Assembly: GCF_017876775.1 (NCBI RefSeq)
Contig: NZ_JAGIOP010000002.1
Location: 496,001 to 560,000 of the forward strand
Origin: Mycolicibacterium lutetiense
Lineage (GTDB): Bacteria; Actinomycetota; Actinomycetes; Mycobacteriales; Mycobacteriaceae
Direction of reading: 5' to 3'
DNA length: 64,000 nt
Shown: one piece after another, positions 52,968-60,703 of the stretch
Numbering within the stretch: position 1 is the first letter of the stretch
Layout: each line of letters begins with the position of its first letter
Made by a program: the position numbers and the translations under genes
The notes under the pieces: model-generated
Database searches by the model: none
The model's input: the letters and a program-made list of their open reading frames with translations, nothing else
Told to the model about the DNA's origin: nothing

Positions 52968-53876
52968 CTATCCAGCGGCGGTGAGTGCCAGTGCAGGCTC
53001 GGGCTCGGATGCTGACAGCTCCTTGGCGGCGGTCACCACCCGCCCCGCTGTGGTCGGGCTGACACCCGACAGTGCGCTCGCGATCTTCCGCTGACTCTCA
53101 CCCGTCGCCGCGCGTTTGAGGATCGCGGCGACAGTCCGAACGGGAAGGCTGATCGTCGTTTCGGACACGATCCGCGCCGCCAGGGTGTCGATGTCGGCAG
53201 CGGCAATAACCCCCTCGGGGCGCTTCACAGGTGCGTCACGCGGGGGCACGATGCGGGGCGCGGGGTGCGTCACGGGTGCGTCATCAGGTGCATCACCATG
53301 GTGCGGTTCACGCTCCACAGGTGCGTCATCGGGTGCGTCATGGTGCGCCACAGGGTGCTCCACGGGTGCTTCGTGAACCACCGTTTCTTGCTCCACGGGT
53401 GCGTCATGGTCCACCACGGGGTGCTCCACGGGTGCTTCACGGGGTGCGTCATGGTGCGTCACGGGGTGCACCTTGCGGCGCGCGCGAAGGCTTAGCAGTG
53501 CGGTCGCAGCGCACAACATCACCACATCGGGGATCGCCGACATGCCCCGCACAGCCCACGTCGGGAGCGTCGGGAACCAGGCTTCCGCCACGGGGAGAAT
53601 GCCCATATACGACACCGCCAGGACGACAGCGAAACACGCCAGCAGACCCGCCAAGATGACCCGCTTCGCTGCGCGGTGCATCCCTGACAAGTAGACGATT
53701 TCACCGAACGCGCCGACCACCAGGACGACGAACGGGACTACGGCGTGGGCGGTGACGTGCCCACCTTCGATGCCCGCGCCACGTGCGTTCAGGAAAGACG
53801 ACAACACCGTGAACGCCAGTGTCACCACCCACGCGGCGTGCCCTGTTGGTCTATCCCACTTGGTCTCGTAGCTCAT
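52968..53876 (-). CDS. DUF2637/SpdB-like membrane protein with HTH tail
   Basis: 302 residues from ATG 53876, 7 bases after GGAGAGAGGGA. Residues 12-135 contain four membrane helices, from AWVVTLAFTVLSSFLNARGAG to VVMLCAATALLSLRA, the DUF2637 layout common in actinobacterial conjugative elements and related to Spd spread proteins. A low-complexity region of repeated HxDAPVE/DAPVEHP-type units (about residues 145-225) follows, then a helix-turn-helix (ESQRKIASALSGVSPTTAGRV). It probably helps spread of the element inside mycelium-like or aggregated cells, or anchors DNA at the membrane. Confidence 0.72.
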   Translation of the reverse strand: MSYETKWDRPTGHAAWVVTLAFTVLSSFLNARGAGIEGGHVTAHAVVPFVVLVVGAFGEIVYLSGMHRAAKRVILAGLLACFAVVLAVSYMGILPVAEAWFPTLPTWAVRGMSAIPDVVMLCAATALLSLRARRKVHPVTHHDAPREAPVEHPVVDHDAPVEQETVVHEAPVEHPVAHHDAPDDAPVEREPHHGDAPDDAPVTHPAPRIVPPRDAPVKRPEGVIAAADIDTLAARIVSETTISLPVRTVAAILKRAATGESQRKIASALSGVSPTTAGRVVTAAKELSASEPEPALALTAAG

Positions 53877-53912
53877 TACCAATCCCTCTCTCCAGGGGTC
53901 TAGCAAACAGTT

Positions 53913-55316
53913 TTACTTACCAGCACTGACAGCGCGCGTGGCTCGGGCTGACACTTTCGCGGCGGCGGCATTCAGCTCCGACCAGCTGACGCCGATGCGG
54001 GTCGGGTCAGCCACCGTGTACGTCGCGCCGTGCACCACCCCTGTCCGGGTGAGTGCCCCTGTGGTGACGCCGTAGTCCAGCGCAGCGGGCAAAAGCGCCC
54101 GATCTTCGGGTTTGCTGAACGCGCCAGCGCTCAGAGCGCGGCGGTTCATCGGACCCTTCGCTTGTGTCACGGTCATCACACGCAGCAGCACCACGTGAAG
54201 CCGATTCGCGCCAGCCAATGCTTCCCGCGCGGCGGCTTGGGGCATCGCCAGAACTTGACCAAGGTTCCGCACGCCTTGGTCGATGCTGACCAACAGTGCG
54301 GTGTCACGGGCAGCGGGCACAGCCTTGGCGACGGGGGCAGGTGTTGGGGTGGACGCGGCGGGCTTGACGGGTTCGGGCACGGTGACGGGTGCAGGTTCGG
54401 GCTTGACGGCAGCCTTGGCGACAGGTGCGGGTTCCGTGGTCCGCGTGGCCAGTTCCGGTGCGGGTTTCGGTTCGGGTTCGGGCTTCGGTGCGGGCGCAGC
54501 GACAGGTGCCGCCTTCGGGGCGTCGATGTCGCCGATGTCCAACAGCGACAGCGATGGCACAGCGGCAGGTGCAGTCGCAGGCTTGGCAGGTGCAGGTGCA
54601 GGCTTGGCAGGTGCAGCGGGATTGGTGACGGGCGCGCGCAACTTGCCGTCGATGAGGGTCGCGCGACCCTCGGCAACTCGCAGATAGACGGCGTGCGACC
54701 GTGCGACGTTATTCACATTCGCCCGCAGGCGAAGGTACGCATCGTGATCCTGAGCCAGTTCCGCATCCACGAGCGCCAGGGCGTCCTTGCTTGCCCAACG
54801 GTCGGTCGCGGGGGTGTCATCGCGTAGTCCGAAGTCGGGGCGGGGCGTCGTCGCGGGGAACGGGTCGATGCCCGCCGTGCTGTCTTTGACGTACCACTTG
54901 CCGTTTCGGTCGTCGGTGATCGTCACAAGCCCGACGCTTTGCAGGTACTTCAGCGCGGTATGAACGGGTTTACTCGCTACGCCAAGTTCACCCATTAAAT
55001 CGCCAACCAGGTGGTCCCGCGCCGCAGCGCCATTGTTCGCTTCCAGGTACCTGAGGGCGTAGGAGGCAGCGGTGTAACGGTTCGCGGCGGCTACAGGATC
55101 GCCGCCGTCTACGGCGTCGAAGCGAAGCGCCAACTTCGCCACGTTGCCCTCCACCGTGGCGAAGTTGGCGTTGGACAGGTGGCGCGCAGCGGTTGCGTAT
55201 TCCGGGGTGCGGGGCACCGTCACGGTGTGGGCGATAACCAATTCGTGAACCAGCGCAAGCCGTGCGTCGGCGACAGCGGTCGTGGTGTGGGGCAGGTCCA
55301 GTGCCATGGTGGTCAC
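53913..55316 (-). CDS. Winged-helix protein with long Pro/Ala linker, possible replication initiator
   Basis: 467 residues with a GTG start overlapping the upstream stop (GTGA). Residues 90-140 form a winged helix (HLVGDLMGELGVASKPVHTALKYLQSVGLVTITDD). A long Pro/Ala/Lys/Glu linker spans about residues 235-345. A second domain follows (TALLVSIDQGVRNLGQV ... AKGPMNRRALSAGAF). DNA binding is likely, and the position downstream of the replication ATPase suggests an initiator or partition role. No family name could be given. Confidence 0.65.
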   Translation of the reverse strand: MTTMALDLPHTTTAVADARLALVHELVIAHTVTVPRTPEYATAARHLSNANFATVEGNVAKLALRFDAVDGGDPVAAANRYTAASYALRYLEANNGAAARDHLVGDLMGELGVASKPVHTALKYLQSVGLVTITDDRNGKWYVKDSTAGIDPFPATTPRPDFGLRDDTPATDRWASKDALALVDAELAQDHDAYLRLRANVNNVARSHAVYLRVAEGRATLIDGKLRAPVTNPAAPAKPAPAPAKPATAPAAVPSLSLLDIGDIDAPKAAPVAAPAPKPEPEPKPAPELATRTTEPAPVAKAAVKPEPAPVTVPEPVKPAASTPTPAPVAKAVPAARDTALLVSIDQGVRNLGQVLAMPQAAAREALAGANRLHVVLLRVMTVTQAKGPMNRRALSAGAFSKPEDRALLPAALDYGVTTGALTRTGVVHGATYTVADPTRIGVSWSELNAAAAKVSARATRAVSAGK

Positions 55317-55618
55317 GCGGTCCTCGTCGGCGCGCCCAGCAGCATGCCGTATAGCTCTTCCATGCTGTCCAATCCCAGCTCGCCGAGGAGGTATCGGAGG
55401 GCGATGGCGTCCTCCCGCGCAGCGGCGTCCAGCGCGCTCATCACGTCATGGGCTCGGCGCGTCTCCGCGCCCGCCGCCAGGACCACCCACCGCGACACCT
55501 CACCGCGCGCATGGGCGGCGATGACCACGTTCAGGCGGGCGTCGGCGGCTTCCATGTCACGGCGAGCAAGCGCCGAGGCGGGAGTGTGGGTCGGGGAAAC
55601 GGCAGGGGTGTCGGTCAT
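55313..55618 (-). CDS. Small helical protein of the replication operon
   Basis: 101 residues. ATG 55618 overlaps the stop of the HAD-like gene (ATGA), and its own stop overlaps the next GTG start. The sequence is helical (ALARRDMEAADARLNVVIAAHARGEV, ALDAAAREDAIALRYLLGELG). No motif recognised. Confidence 0.6.
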   Translation of the reverse strand: MTDTPAVSPTHTPASALARRDMEAADARLNVVIAAHARGEVSRWVVLAAGAETRRAHDVMSALDAAAREDAIALRYLLGELGLDSMEELYGMLLGAPTRTA

Positions 55619-56169
55619 TTCTCGGTGCTCACTTTTCTTTTGGGCTTGAACTTCTTTGTGATGTCGGTAGGTAACGGGCGGGCATAGGCGAGCAGGCTGC
55701 GCAGTCCGGCAACGGTGTCCGGCACCTTGTCCGCGCACACGGCGGCGATGCCTTTGGCGCGCAGCTCGACGCACACGGCGGGATCAGCGTCGATGACGAC
55801 CACCGGGCGCGTGTGCCGTACCTTCGCGCTTGCGCGCACCGCGTGACGCAGACGTACCTCGGCGGGTGACAGGTACGGGTTGGTGCGCATGTAGAGGTCG
55901 AAATGGGGGAAGCCAACGCCTTCCAGCCATGCCCACGCATCGCGGCGGTAAGCCGCGTCCCACCGGGACGTGTAGACGACGAACGCGCCTTCGGACTTGG
56001 CGAAGTCGATGAGGTCACGCACGCCGTTGTCACGCGGCTTGGCGTCGGGGATGTGTGAGAAGAACTCCGTCCAGCGCTTGCCCTTCGCCAGCTCCTGCCA
56101 CGGGTCCATGTCGGCAAGGGTGTCGGTGTCGATGAGCACGATGGGTGGGCGCTGCGGGGTGTCGGTCAT
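55615..56169 (-). CDS. HAD-fold phosphatase, PNKP 3'-phosphatase-like
   Basis: 184 residues. Motif I IDTDTLADMD (DxD at about residues 14-16), motif II VYTSRWD and motif IV VVIDADP follow the HAD order. The segment YRRDAWAWLEGVGFPHFDLYMR resembles the T-x-x-W-L and R region of T4 Pnkp-type phosphatase domains, which repair 3'-phosphate ends of nucleic acids. No kinase domain is present. It lies one base after the ATPase stop, so it may process DNA or RNA ends during replication or counter host tRNA cleavage. Confidence 0.72.
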   Translation of the reverse strand: MTDTPQRPPIVLIDTDTLADMDPWQELAKGKRWTEFFSHIPDAKPRDNGVRDLIDFAKSEGAFVVYTSRWDAAYRRDAWAWLEGVGFPHFDLYMRTNPYLSPAEVRLRHAVRASAKVRHTRPVVVIDADPAVCVELRAKGIAAVCADKVPDTVAGLRSLLAYARPLPTDITKKFKPKRKVSTEK

Positions 56170-56170
56170 G

Positions 56171-57817
56171 TCAGCTCCCCGAAAACAGTTCGGCTTGCTC
56201 GGCGGGTGTCAGATCGCCACCGTCATAAACCTGACCACGGTGAGGGATCGTGAACCGCCCCCTGTGTGGTCCGCTTTCGATCACACCGATAGCCCCGTCA
56301 TCCACCATGAAATCCAGGACTTCGCGCAGCTCTTCGCGCTTCTTCTTGGACAGTCCACGGTCGAAGTCCGACTTGCGCTGCGGCGTTCCCTCCGCGATCA
56401 GCGAGTCCATGACGTACTTGCGCAAATCCGCCTTGCGCTGTTGGGCTTTCCGATCCATCGCAGTCTCGGTCGCGTCCAGCTCATCGGCGCGGCTGACACC
56501 GCGCTTCTGCGCTTCTGCGATCTGCGCACTTTCCGCCACCGTGTGGCAAGCGACCAACATCCCCAGCGAGACCCGCGCCAGCACCTGCGCCACGAAGAAA
56601 TCGTCGTCGTCCGGTTGCCAGTGCCCGAAGAGCACACCGAAGATCACCATGTTCTTCAACGTCGCCAGAAGCGCGTGGCCCGTCATCTTCTCGGCGCGAC
56701 GGGCGTTGCGCTGCTCCATCGTCATGTTGGCGTACTCGGCGGGCGTCATACCGCGCGACCTGCGGTACGCAACTTCGTAAGCGATGCTCGCCTTTGCGGT
56801 GGGAGGCTTGACGAACCAGTACAGATCGGCGTCGTCAGGGCTGCACGCAAAGCGGGGGAAGTCCTCCTTGCGGTCAATAGACTGCTTGACGTACCCGAGG
56901 GCAACGGCGGGGTTAGTCGATGGGTGCGCCTTGTTCCAGGACTCCCTCGGGCACATCAGCCGCTTTGCGGGTGTGATCGAAAGCGGGTCATGCTCGAACT
57001 GCGCGCTCGGCAACCAGTTGGCGCGGTGCGGGGCACCGAGGTCAACCTGATAGTCCGTGAACAGGTCGCTCACGTGCCCGTACTGCCCAAGCATCGCCAG
57101 CGCCAGGCGGGCGCTGTGTTTCGGGAGCTTCGTGCGTGAGTCAGCCGATCCCGTGTTCGATCCCGTGGAAACGCCAGACCACACACTTGTGATGAAGCCC
57201 GCCGCCTTCGACCCCTGTCGTGTCAATTCGGCGACGTACGCGGACACTTCGTCAATCGTGACGACAGCGGTGTCCGAGTGCTGCACCATTCCTTTGACGG
57301 GCTTGTCATCGTCACCGGGCAGCGTTCCCTGCGACACGAAGTGCTTCATCAGACCTTCACCCGTGCCCGCCACCAATGCATCCGGCTCAGGGTCGCCTTG
57401 CATCCCGGTCGCCGACCCCTTGACGTTCGGCGGCATCAGCATGTCGCCCAGCGACACAGCCACGGACTTTCCGTCGTTGGATTCACCCATGATGTGGAAC
57501 AGCACATTCAACGAGGCGGCGTCACCGAGCCCCATCATGTGCTCGTCCTTGTCAGCCAGTACGAAGTGCGGCGGGAGCCAGGACACCACGTTGCGCAGCA
57601 CCACGCCGAGCACAGCCCACCGCTCAACGCCGCGCGAATCCGCAGCGTTTGCGATCAGAGCCAGCTCAGGCTTCAAGTTCCAGAAGTCGGTTTGCCGTTC
57701 GATCTCCAATAGCTCGGCACCAAGCGGTTTGACACCGAATATCGAGTCGCGGTCAGGTGCCCACGGGTCAAGGGGCAGCCCGGTGAGCGGATGAAGTGTT
57801 ACGCTTGAGTCAGTCAT
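56171..57817 (-). CDS. Replication-type ATPase, DUF3987-like
   Basis: 548 residues. The opening FWNLKPELALIANAADSRGVERWAVLG matches a region typical of DUF3987-type replication proteins in actinobacterial plasmids and elements. Walker A GESNDGKS is at residues 111-118 and Walker B VTIDE at about 186-190. The C-terminus (residues 460-520) is a winged helix (LRKYVMDSLIAEGTPQRKSDFDR). It is probably the helicase or initiator ATPase acting at the iteron region 1 kb away. The ribosome site AAAGGAAACG precedes the start. Confidence 0.75.
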   Translation of the reverse strand: MTDSSVTLHPLTGLPLDPWAPDRDSIFGVKPLGAELLEIERQTDFWNLKPELALIANAADSRGVERWAVLGVVLRNVVSWLPPHFVLADKDEHMMGLGDAASLNVLFHIMGESNDGKSVAVSLGDMLMPPNVKGSATGMQGDPEPDALVAGTGEGLMKHFVSQGTLPGDDDKPVKGMVQHSDTAVVTIDEVSAYVAELTRQGSKAAGFITSVWSGVSTGSNTGSADSRTKLPKHSARLALAMLGQYGHVSDLFTDYQVDLGAPHRANWLPSAQFEHDPLSITPAKRLMCPRESWNKAHPSTNPAVALGYVKQSIDRKEDFPRFACSPDDADLYWFVKPPTAKASIAYEVAYRRSRGMTPAEYANMTMEQRNARRAEKMTGHALLATLKNMVIFGVLFGHWQPDDDDFFVAQVLARVSLGMLVACHTVAESAQIAEAQKRGVSRADELDATETAMDRKAQQRKADLRKYVMDSLIAEGTPQRKSDFDRGLSKKKREELREVLDFMVDDGAIGVIESGPHRGRFTIPHRGQVYDGGDLTPAEQAELFSGS

Positions 57818-57837
57818 TTCGTTTCCTTTGACTTTTA

Positions 57838-57864
57838 CAAATCCCCGTTACAGGCGGGGATTTG
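57838..57864 (-). terminator. Hairpin between excisionase-like and replication ATPase genes
   Basis: CAAATCCCCG (57838-57847) and CGGGGATTTG (57855-57864) are perfect 10-bp arms with a 7-base loop. Read leftward it is followed by TAAAAGTC. It may attenuate transcription from the first gene into the ATPase gene. Confidence 0.55.
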
Positions 57865-57871
57865 TTGTTTG

Positions 57872-58198
57872 TCAGGCGTCCTCTCCCGTGTTGGCGGCGT
57901 TTTCCGCCACCACATTTGCAAGGCGTCTGGACCCCCAGATCAGCGCCGCTTCGCGGGTTGACACACCCTTCACCAGCCCGCGCACGGGATGCGGAAGCCA
58001 GAACGGCGTGATCCCTCCCGAGCGCAGCTTCAGCCGCACGGTGCCCGCTTGGACCCCGAAGAACTCAGCAGCTTCGGAAACCGTCATCAGCGCGGGTGTG
58101 CCTTCCGGCAGCACGGCGGCGATGGGATCAGCCGACGCAGCACGCGCCGCATCAGCGGAAGCGATACGCGCTATGTCGGCAGCAACAGCGGTGCTCAT
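57872..58198 (-). CDS. Excisionase-like HTH (HTH_17/MerR-type) protein
   Basis: 108 residues. An Ala-rich N-terminus precedes MTVSEAAEFFGVQAGTVRLKLRSGGITPFWLPHPVRGLVKGVSTREAALI, the winged HTH of excisionases. It heads the replication operon behind two 17-mer motifs and a CTATACG half-site. It is the first of three small HTH_17 proteins in the element; which one is the true Xis is not known. Confidence 0.7.
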   Translation of the reverse strand: MSTAVAADIARIASADAARAASADPIAAVLPEGTPALMTVSEAAEFFGVQAGTVRLKLRSGGITPFWLPHPVRGLVKGVSTREAALIWGSRRLANVVAENAANTGEDA

Positions 58199-58335
58199 CT
58201 CATCTCTCCCTTTCAGTTAGTCGTTTGCTATCTATACGACAGAATACTAGCGCCACGAACGCATAATCCCCTCGAAAATCGAACGGGAAAGGTGAACTGT
58301 GCACACATGTCACGTCCCTGACCAGGGGAAACGTT

Positions 58336-58352
58336 GTTAACGTCGGAATAAC
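58336..58352. promoter_or_regulatory. Element 17-mer motif copy 3
   Basis: GTTAACGTCGGAATAAC, 15 of 17 matches to the consensus, 138 bases upstream of the replication operon start. Confidence 0.55.
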
Positions 58353-58410
58353 ACCTGTGCATGTATTAGCAGCTAGGACACCTATTCACGCGGCGCTATT
58401 CGTGTTTGCT

Positions 58411-58427
58411 GTTACTCCGACATTAAC
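58411..58427. promoter_or_regulatory. Element 17-mer motif copy 4 (inverted)
   Basis: GTTACTCCGACATTAAC, the exact reverse complement of copies 1 and 2, 213 bases upstream of the replication operon. Confidence 0.6.
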
Positions 58428-58599
58428 ACCCTCGGACATATTCGAGTGACGCAATTCACACCGTGCGGTGGGCGGGAACTTGGTGGGGTCGCAGCGTTGG
58501 ACTCAAGGGCAGCCTTGGACGGTGAATAGGTGGTGACGGGTCGCAGCCGTTGGAGGGTCAGGCGCGGCGGGTAACGCGTCACCCTCGCGCAGCAAACAC

Positions 58600-58622
58600 G
58601 CGGTAGACGCGGCGTCTACCGC
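58600..58622. repeat. 23-bp perfect palindrome at the origin region
   Basis: GCGGTAGACGC and GCGTCTACCGC flank a single G. A half-site GTAGACCGCC recurs near 58758. It could be an initiator or resolvase site. Confidence 0.6.
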
Positions 58623-58635
58623 TCTTTCCAGCACC

Positions 58636-58900
58636 AAAAGAGCGAAAAGAGCGATTTTGTTTTCGCTCCTCAATCGCCCCGAAATGCTCTGACCAGTACA
58701 AAGAGCGAAAAGAGCGAAAAGAGCGCTCTTTTTGAGAGTGCCCGATTCGCCCTCCCGTAGACCGCCGCCTTCGGGGGGTATATCCCCATGTAGATGTATG
58801 TATGTAGCTAATCTAATTAAATATATTCTCTAGTAAAGGACAAGGGGGGTAAGGGGCACTCATGAAAAGAGCGCTCTTTTCGCTCTTTTCGCTCTTTTGA
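58636..58900. other. Candidate replication origin with AAAAGAGCG iterons
   Basis: The 9-mer AAAAGAGCG is repeated in tandem at 58636-58653 and 58700-58726, and in inverted orientation at 58865-58897. The stretches 58700-58732 and 58865-58897 are a perfect 33-bp inverted repeat. Between them lies a markedly AT-rich segment (about 58775-58845) in otherwise GC-rich DNA, as expected for an unwinding element. The replication ATPase gene is nearby. Confidence 0.65.
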
Positions 58901-58994
58901 GCAAGCCAGCTAACGGGAGCTGCGACAAACACCTACAGAAAGCCGCGACAAGGCACACCAAGCCGCGACTGACACCTCTACCCGCCCCAATTCC

Positions 58995-59180
58995 CCACCG
59001 TGACGTGTTACCCGCTCAGAAGCCCGTACAGGGCTCAGAACGCCGCGACCATCACTACCCCCGTCCCACCGTGACGCGTTACCCGCTCAGAACGCCTACA
59101 GGGCACAGGACGCCGCGACCCGTCCACCTAGCCCACCGTGGACGCGACACCCGCTCACAGCCGCCTACAGAGCCCACCGT
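58995..59180. repeat. Imperfect tandem repeats of about 70 bp
   Basis: CCACCGTGACG-type starts recur at 58995, 59066, 59133 and 59174, followed in the first two by GTTACCCGCTCAGAA and then CGCCGCGAC. The units are diverged and not coding. They may be a recognition site for transfer (clt-like), partition or the initiator. Confidence 0.5.
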
Positions 59181-59232
59181 GACGCCGCGACTGACACGTA
59201 CACCGCCGCGTGCCTGCGATCCCAGGAGAAGC

Positions 59233-59274
59233 CAGCGACAGCCACCGCCCCACCAGCGACAGCCACCGCCCCAC
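59233..59274. repeat. 21-bp tandem repeat, two copies
   Basis: A 21-bp unit starting CAGCGACAGCCACCG is repeated exactly at 59233 and 59254 with the start of a third. It lies just after the 70-bp repeats. Confidence 0.55.
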
Positions 59275-59377
59275 CAGTTTGCGCAATCCCGTCACCCCTT
59301 CTTTTCGCCTTCCCACAAAGTCCCCGTGACACCCGCCCACAGCCCCAGCCCCACAGCCCCAGTCCCACAGCATTCCC

Positions 59378-59471
59378 GCAGGTCACGAATTTACGAAATA
59401 AATATGCCCAGGTCAGCGCCATTCCCACCCACAGGTACGGGGACGCGTTAAACGTGCAGGTCACGAATTTA
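59378..59471. repeat. 16-bp direct repeats before the 136-aa gene
   Basis: GCAGGTCACGAATTTA occurs at 59378-59393 and 59456-59471, 78 bases apart, in AT-rich surroundings. The second copy is 17 bases before the ATG at 59489. They are probably regulator sites. Confidence 0.5.
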
Positions 59472-59488
59472 TCGGATACAATTCAGGT

Positions 59489-59899
59489 ATGTGCAGAAGT
59501 GCCGCTGAAGGTGGGCGTCGGTGTGCGTGCGCCGCGCCCACCCCGCTACCCCGCAACAGGCAGGACCGCCGCGATGCCCTTGCCGCCCGTGCCGCGAAAA
59601 CAGCCAAACGACGTGCCGCCACCGCCGCCAGGGTCACACGTCACAACGCCGCGAAGTCACTTCCCGCTGCGCCCCGCGTGAACCCGTTCGCGGAACTTGC
59701 CAAGCGTGAGCGTGAAGCGCAGGCTGAAGCGGAACTTGCCGAATGGGCGCGGGTCGTAGCCAGCAGCTCAACCGTGAACCCCTTCGCCGAACTCGCCAAA
59801 GCCGAACGTGCCGAACGTGAGGCAGCAGCCGCCACATCATCAGCGTCACCATGGGACGTGCTCCGTGATCAGCGCGACATCGCCGAACGCCGCCCGTGA
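59489..59899 (+). CDS. Hypothetical protein with duplicated VNPFAELAK motif
   Basis: 136 residues. The N-terminus MCRSAAEGGRRC is a start seen in many actinobacterial plasmid and phage proteins. A basic Ala/Arg-rich helix follows (residues 25-60), then two copies of VNPFAELAK about 33 residues apart, each with an acidic or basic helix. It could bind DNA through the basic region. It is one of the few rightward genes in the element and ends at a strong hairpin. No ribosome site is obvious. Confidence 0.6.
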   Translation: MCRSAAEGGRRCACAAPTPLPRNRQDRRDALAARAAKTAKRRAATAARVTRHNAAKSLPAAPRVNPFAELAKREREAQAEAELAEWARVVASSSTVNPFAELAKAERAEREAAAATSSASPWDVLRDQRDIAERRP

Positions 59900-59925
59900 A
59901 CTGTGGCCCGTTGGGCCACAGTTCA
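59897..59925 (+). terminator. Hairpin terminator after the 136-aa gene
   Basis: TGAACTGTGGCCC and GGGCCACAGTTCA form a perfect 13-bp stem with a 3-base loop and overlap the stop codon. There is no T-run, so it could also stabilise the mRNA end. Confidence 0.6.
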
Positions 59926-59992
59926 CCGACGAACGCGGCGGTTGAAGCCGTACCCCGTTTGACCTGGAGCGGGGACCAGCGATGCCGCCGCG

Positions 59993-60117
59993 AACCATAG
60001 GCAGGATGCCCATGGTTAACCGTGACGGCTACCTGTTTGACGACGGCGAACACGTTTTCGGTGTCCCCAAGCCTGTGCCAACGCCGCGCGTGAACCATAG
60101 GCATCATGCCCATGATT
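59993..60117. repeat. Two palindromic direct repeats 100 bp apart
   Basis: The blocks at 59993-60017 and 60093-60117 both start AACCATAGGCA and contain ATGCCCATG; each is nearly its own reverse complement (arms AACCAT/ATGGTT). The 100-bp spacing suggests paired operator or recombination sites. Confidence 0.5.
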
Positions 60118-60229
60118 AACCAGACGGTTAACCTCGCCCCGCCATCGCGGTATGGGATCAGCGCGCGCCGCGAACCTATCCCACCAGCACACGGGTACCG
60201 TGATTGCTGTCTAGTTCGGGTGCAGTACC

Positions 60230-60266
60230 AACAGAACCCCGCACCACCATGGTGCGGGGTTCTGTT
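60230..60266. terminator. Bidirectional 17-bp hairpin terminator
   Basis: AACAGAACCCCGCACCA (60230-60246) and TGGTGCGGGGTTCTGTT (60250-60266) are perfect complements with a 3-base loop. It lies between the rightward 136-aa gene and the leftward small-gene operon. Confidence 0.7.
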
Positions 60267-60339
60267 GCAGGTAGCGATCTATTTGTCGGCAGCAGCAGCT
60301 TGTTGGCAGCACCATTTTACCGGCGTCAGTAAAAGGGTG

Positions 60340-60480
60340 CTACCCGTCACCCTCTCGGTACACGAACATCGGCACATCGGTGCTCATCAGCGCATCGAAC
60401 ACGCTGACCCGTTCATATTCGATCCCCGCCGCGTCCAGCGCACCCAGCAGCGCGACGGTCTCGGGGCAGGTGTCGCTCAT
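60340..60480 (-). CDS. Very small hypothetical protein
   Basis: 46 residues from ATG 60480, which overlaps the preceding stop (ATGA). The sequence (TCPETVALLGALDAAGIEYERVSVFDAL) suggests one helix and a strand pair, a little like a thioredoxin-type edge; no function is known. Last gene of a leftward operon before a terminator. Confidence 0.5.
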   Translation of the reverse strand: MSDTCPETVALLGALDAAGIEYERVSVFDALMSTDVPMFVYREGDG

Positions 60481-60689
60481 GCCGCCACCGTCGCGCTCAT
60501 GGTGGTCAGGTACGCCGCGATATGTGCCTCGTTCCACGCGATCTCGGCTTCGGCAATGGACACCGCGCGGGTGAAACTGTCTCCCGCGAACAGGTCGTCA
60601 GCAGCTTCTAACCAGGCTTCAATTTCAACGATGCGGGCTCGATGCGCCGCGATTTCAGTGGCGGGATCGGGGGTGTCGATGAAGGACAT
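60477..60689 (-). CDS. Small helical hypothetical protein
   Basis: 70 residues with GGAGAG upstream of ATG 60689. Mostly helical (ATEIAAHRARIVEIEAWLEAADDLF, AVSIAEAEIAWNEAHIAAYL). It is preceded by a hairpin plus an 18-bp box that also occurs before the gene at 61290, which suggests a shared post-transcriptional control. Coupled by ATGA to the 46-aa gene. Confidence 0.6.
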   Translation of the reverse strand: MSFIDTPDPATEIAAHRARIVEIEAWLEAADDLFAGDSFTRAVSIAEAEIAWNEAHIAAYLTTMSATVAA

Positions 60690-60703
60690 GTTATTCTCTC
60701 CGT

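Larger units (their letters stand above)
58199..59488. other. Long non-coding region with origin-like repeats
   Basis: About 1.3 kb without a supported gene. In order it holds the CTATACG half-site, two 17-mer motifs, a 23-bp palindrome, iterons with an AT-rich core (58,600-58,900), imperfect tandem repeats of about 70 bp (58,995-59,180), a 21-bp tandem repeat (59233-59274) and 16-bp direct repeats before the next gene. An open frame at 58897-59451 is a by-product of the repeats. The organisation fits a replication origin and possibly a transfer site. Confidence 0.6.
59900..60339. other. Intergenic region with duplicated palindrome and terminator
   Basis: 440 bases between convergent genes. 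It contains two copies of a palindromic block starting at 59993 and 60093, a possible 37-codon reading frame (60006-60119) and the large hairpin at 60230-60266. No other gene is supported. Confidence 0.45.

Noticed and set aside
58995..59274. CRISPR array
   Set aside because: The repeats are imperfect, unequally spaced and lack constant-length unique spacers, and no cas gene is present.
58897..59451. 184-codon open frame after the iterons
   Set aside because: Pro/Arg/Thr-rich translation produced by tandem repeats, and the start lies in the right iteron arm.
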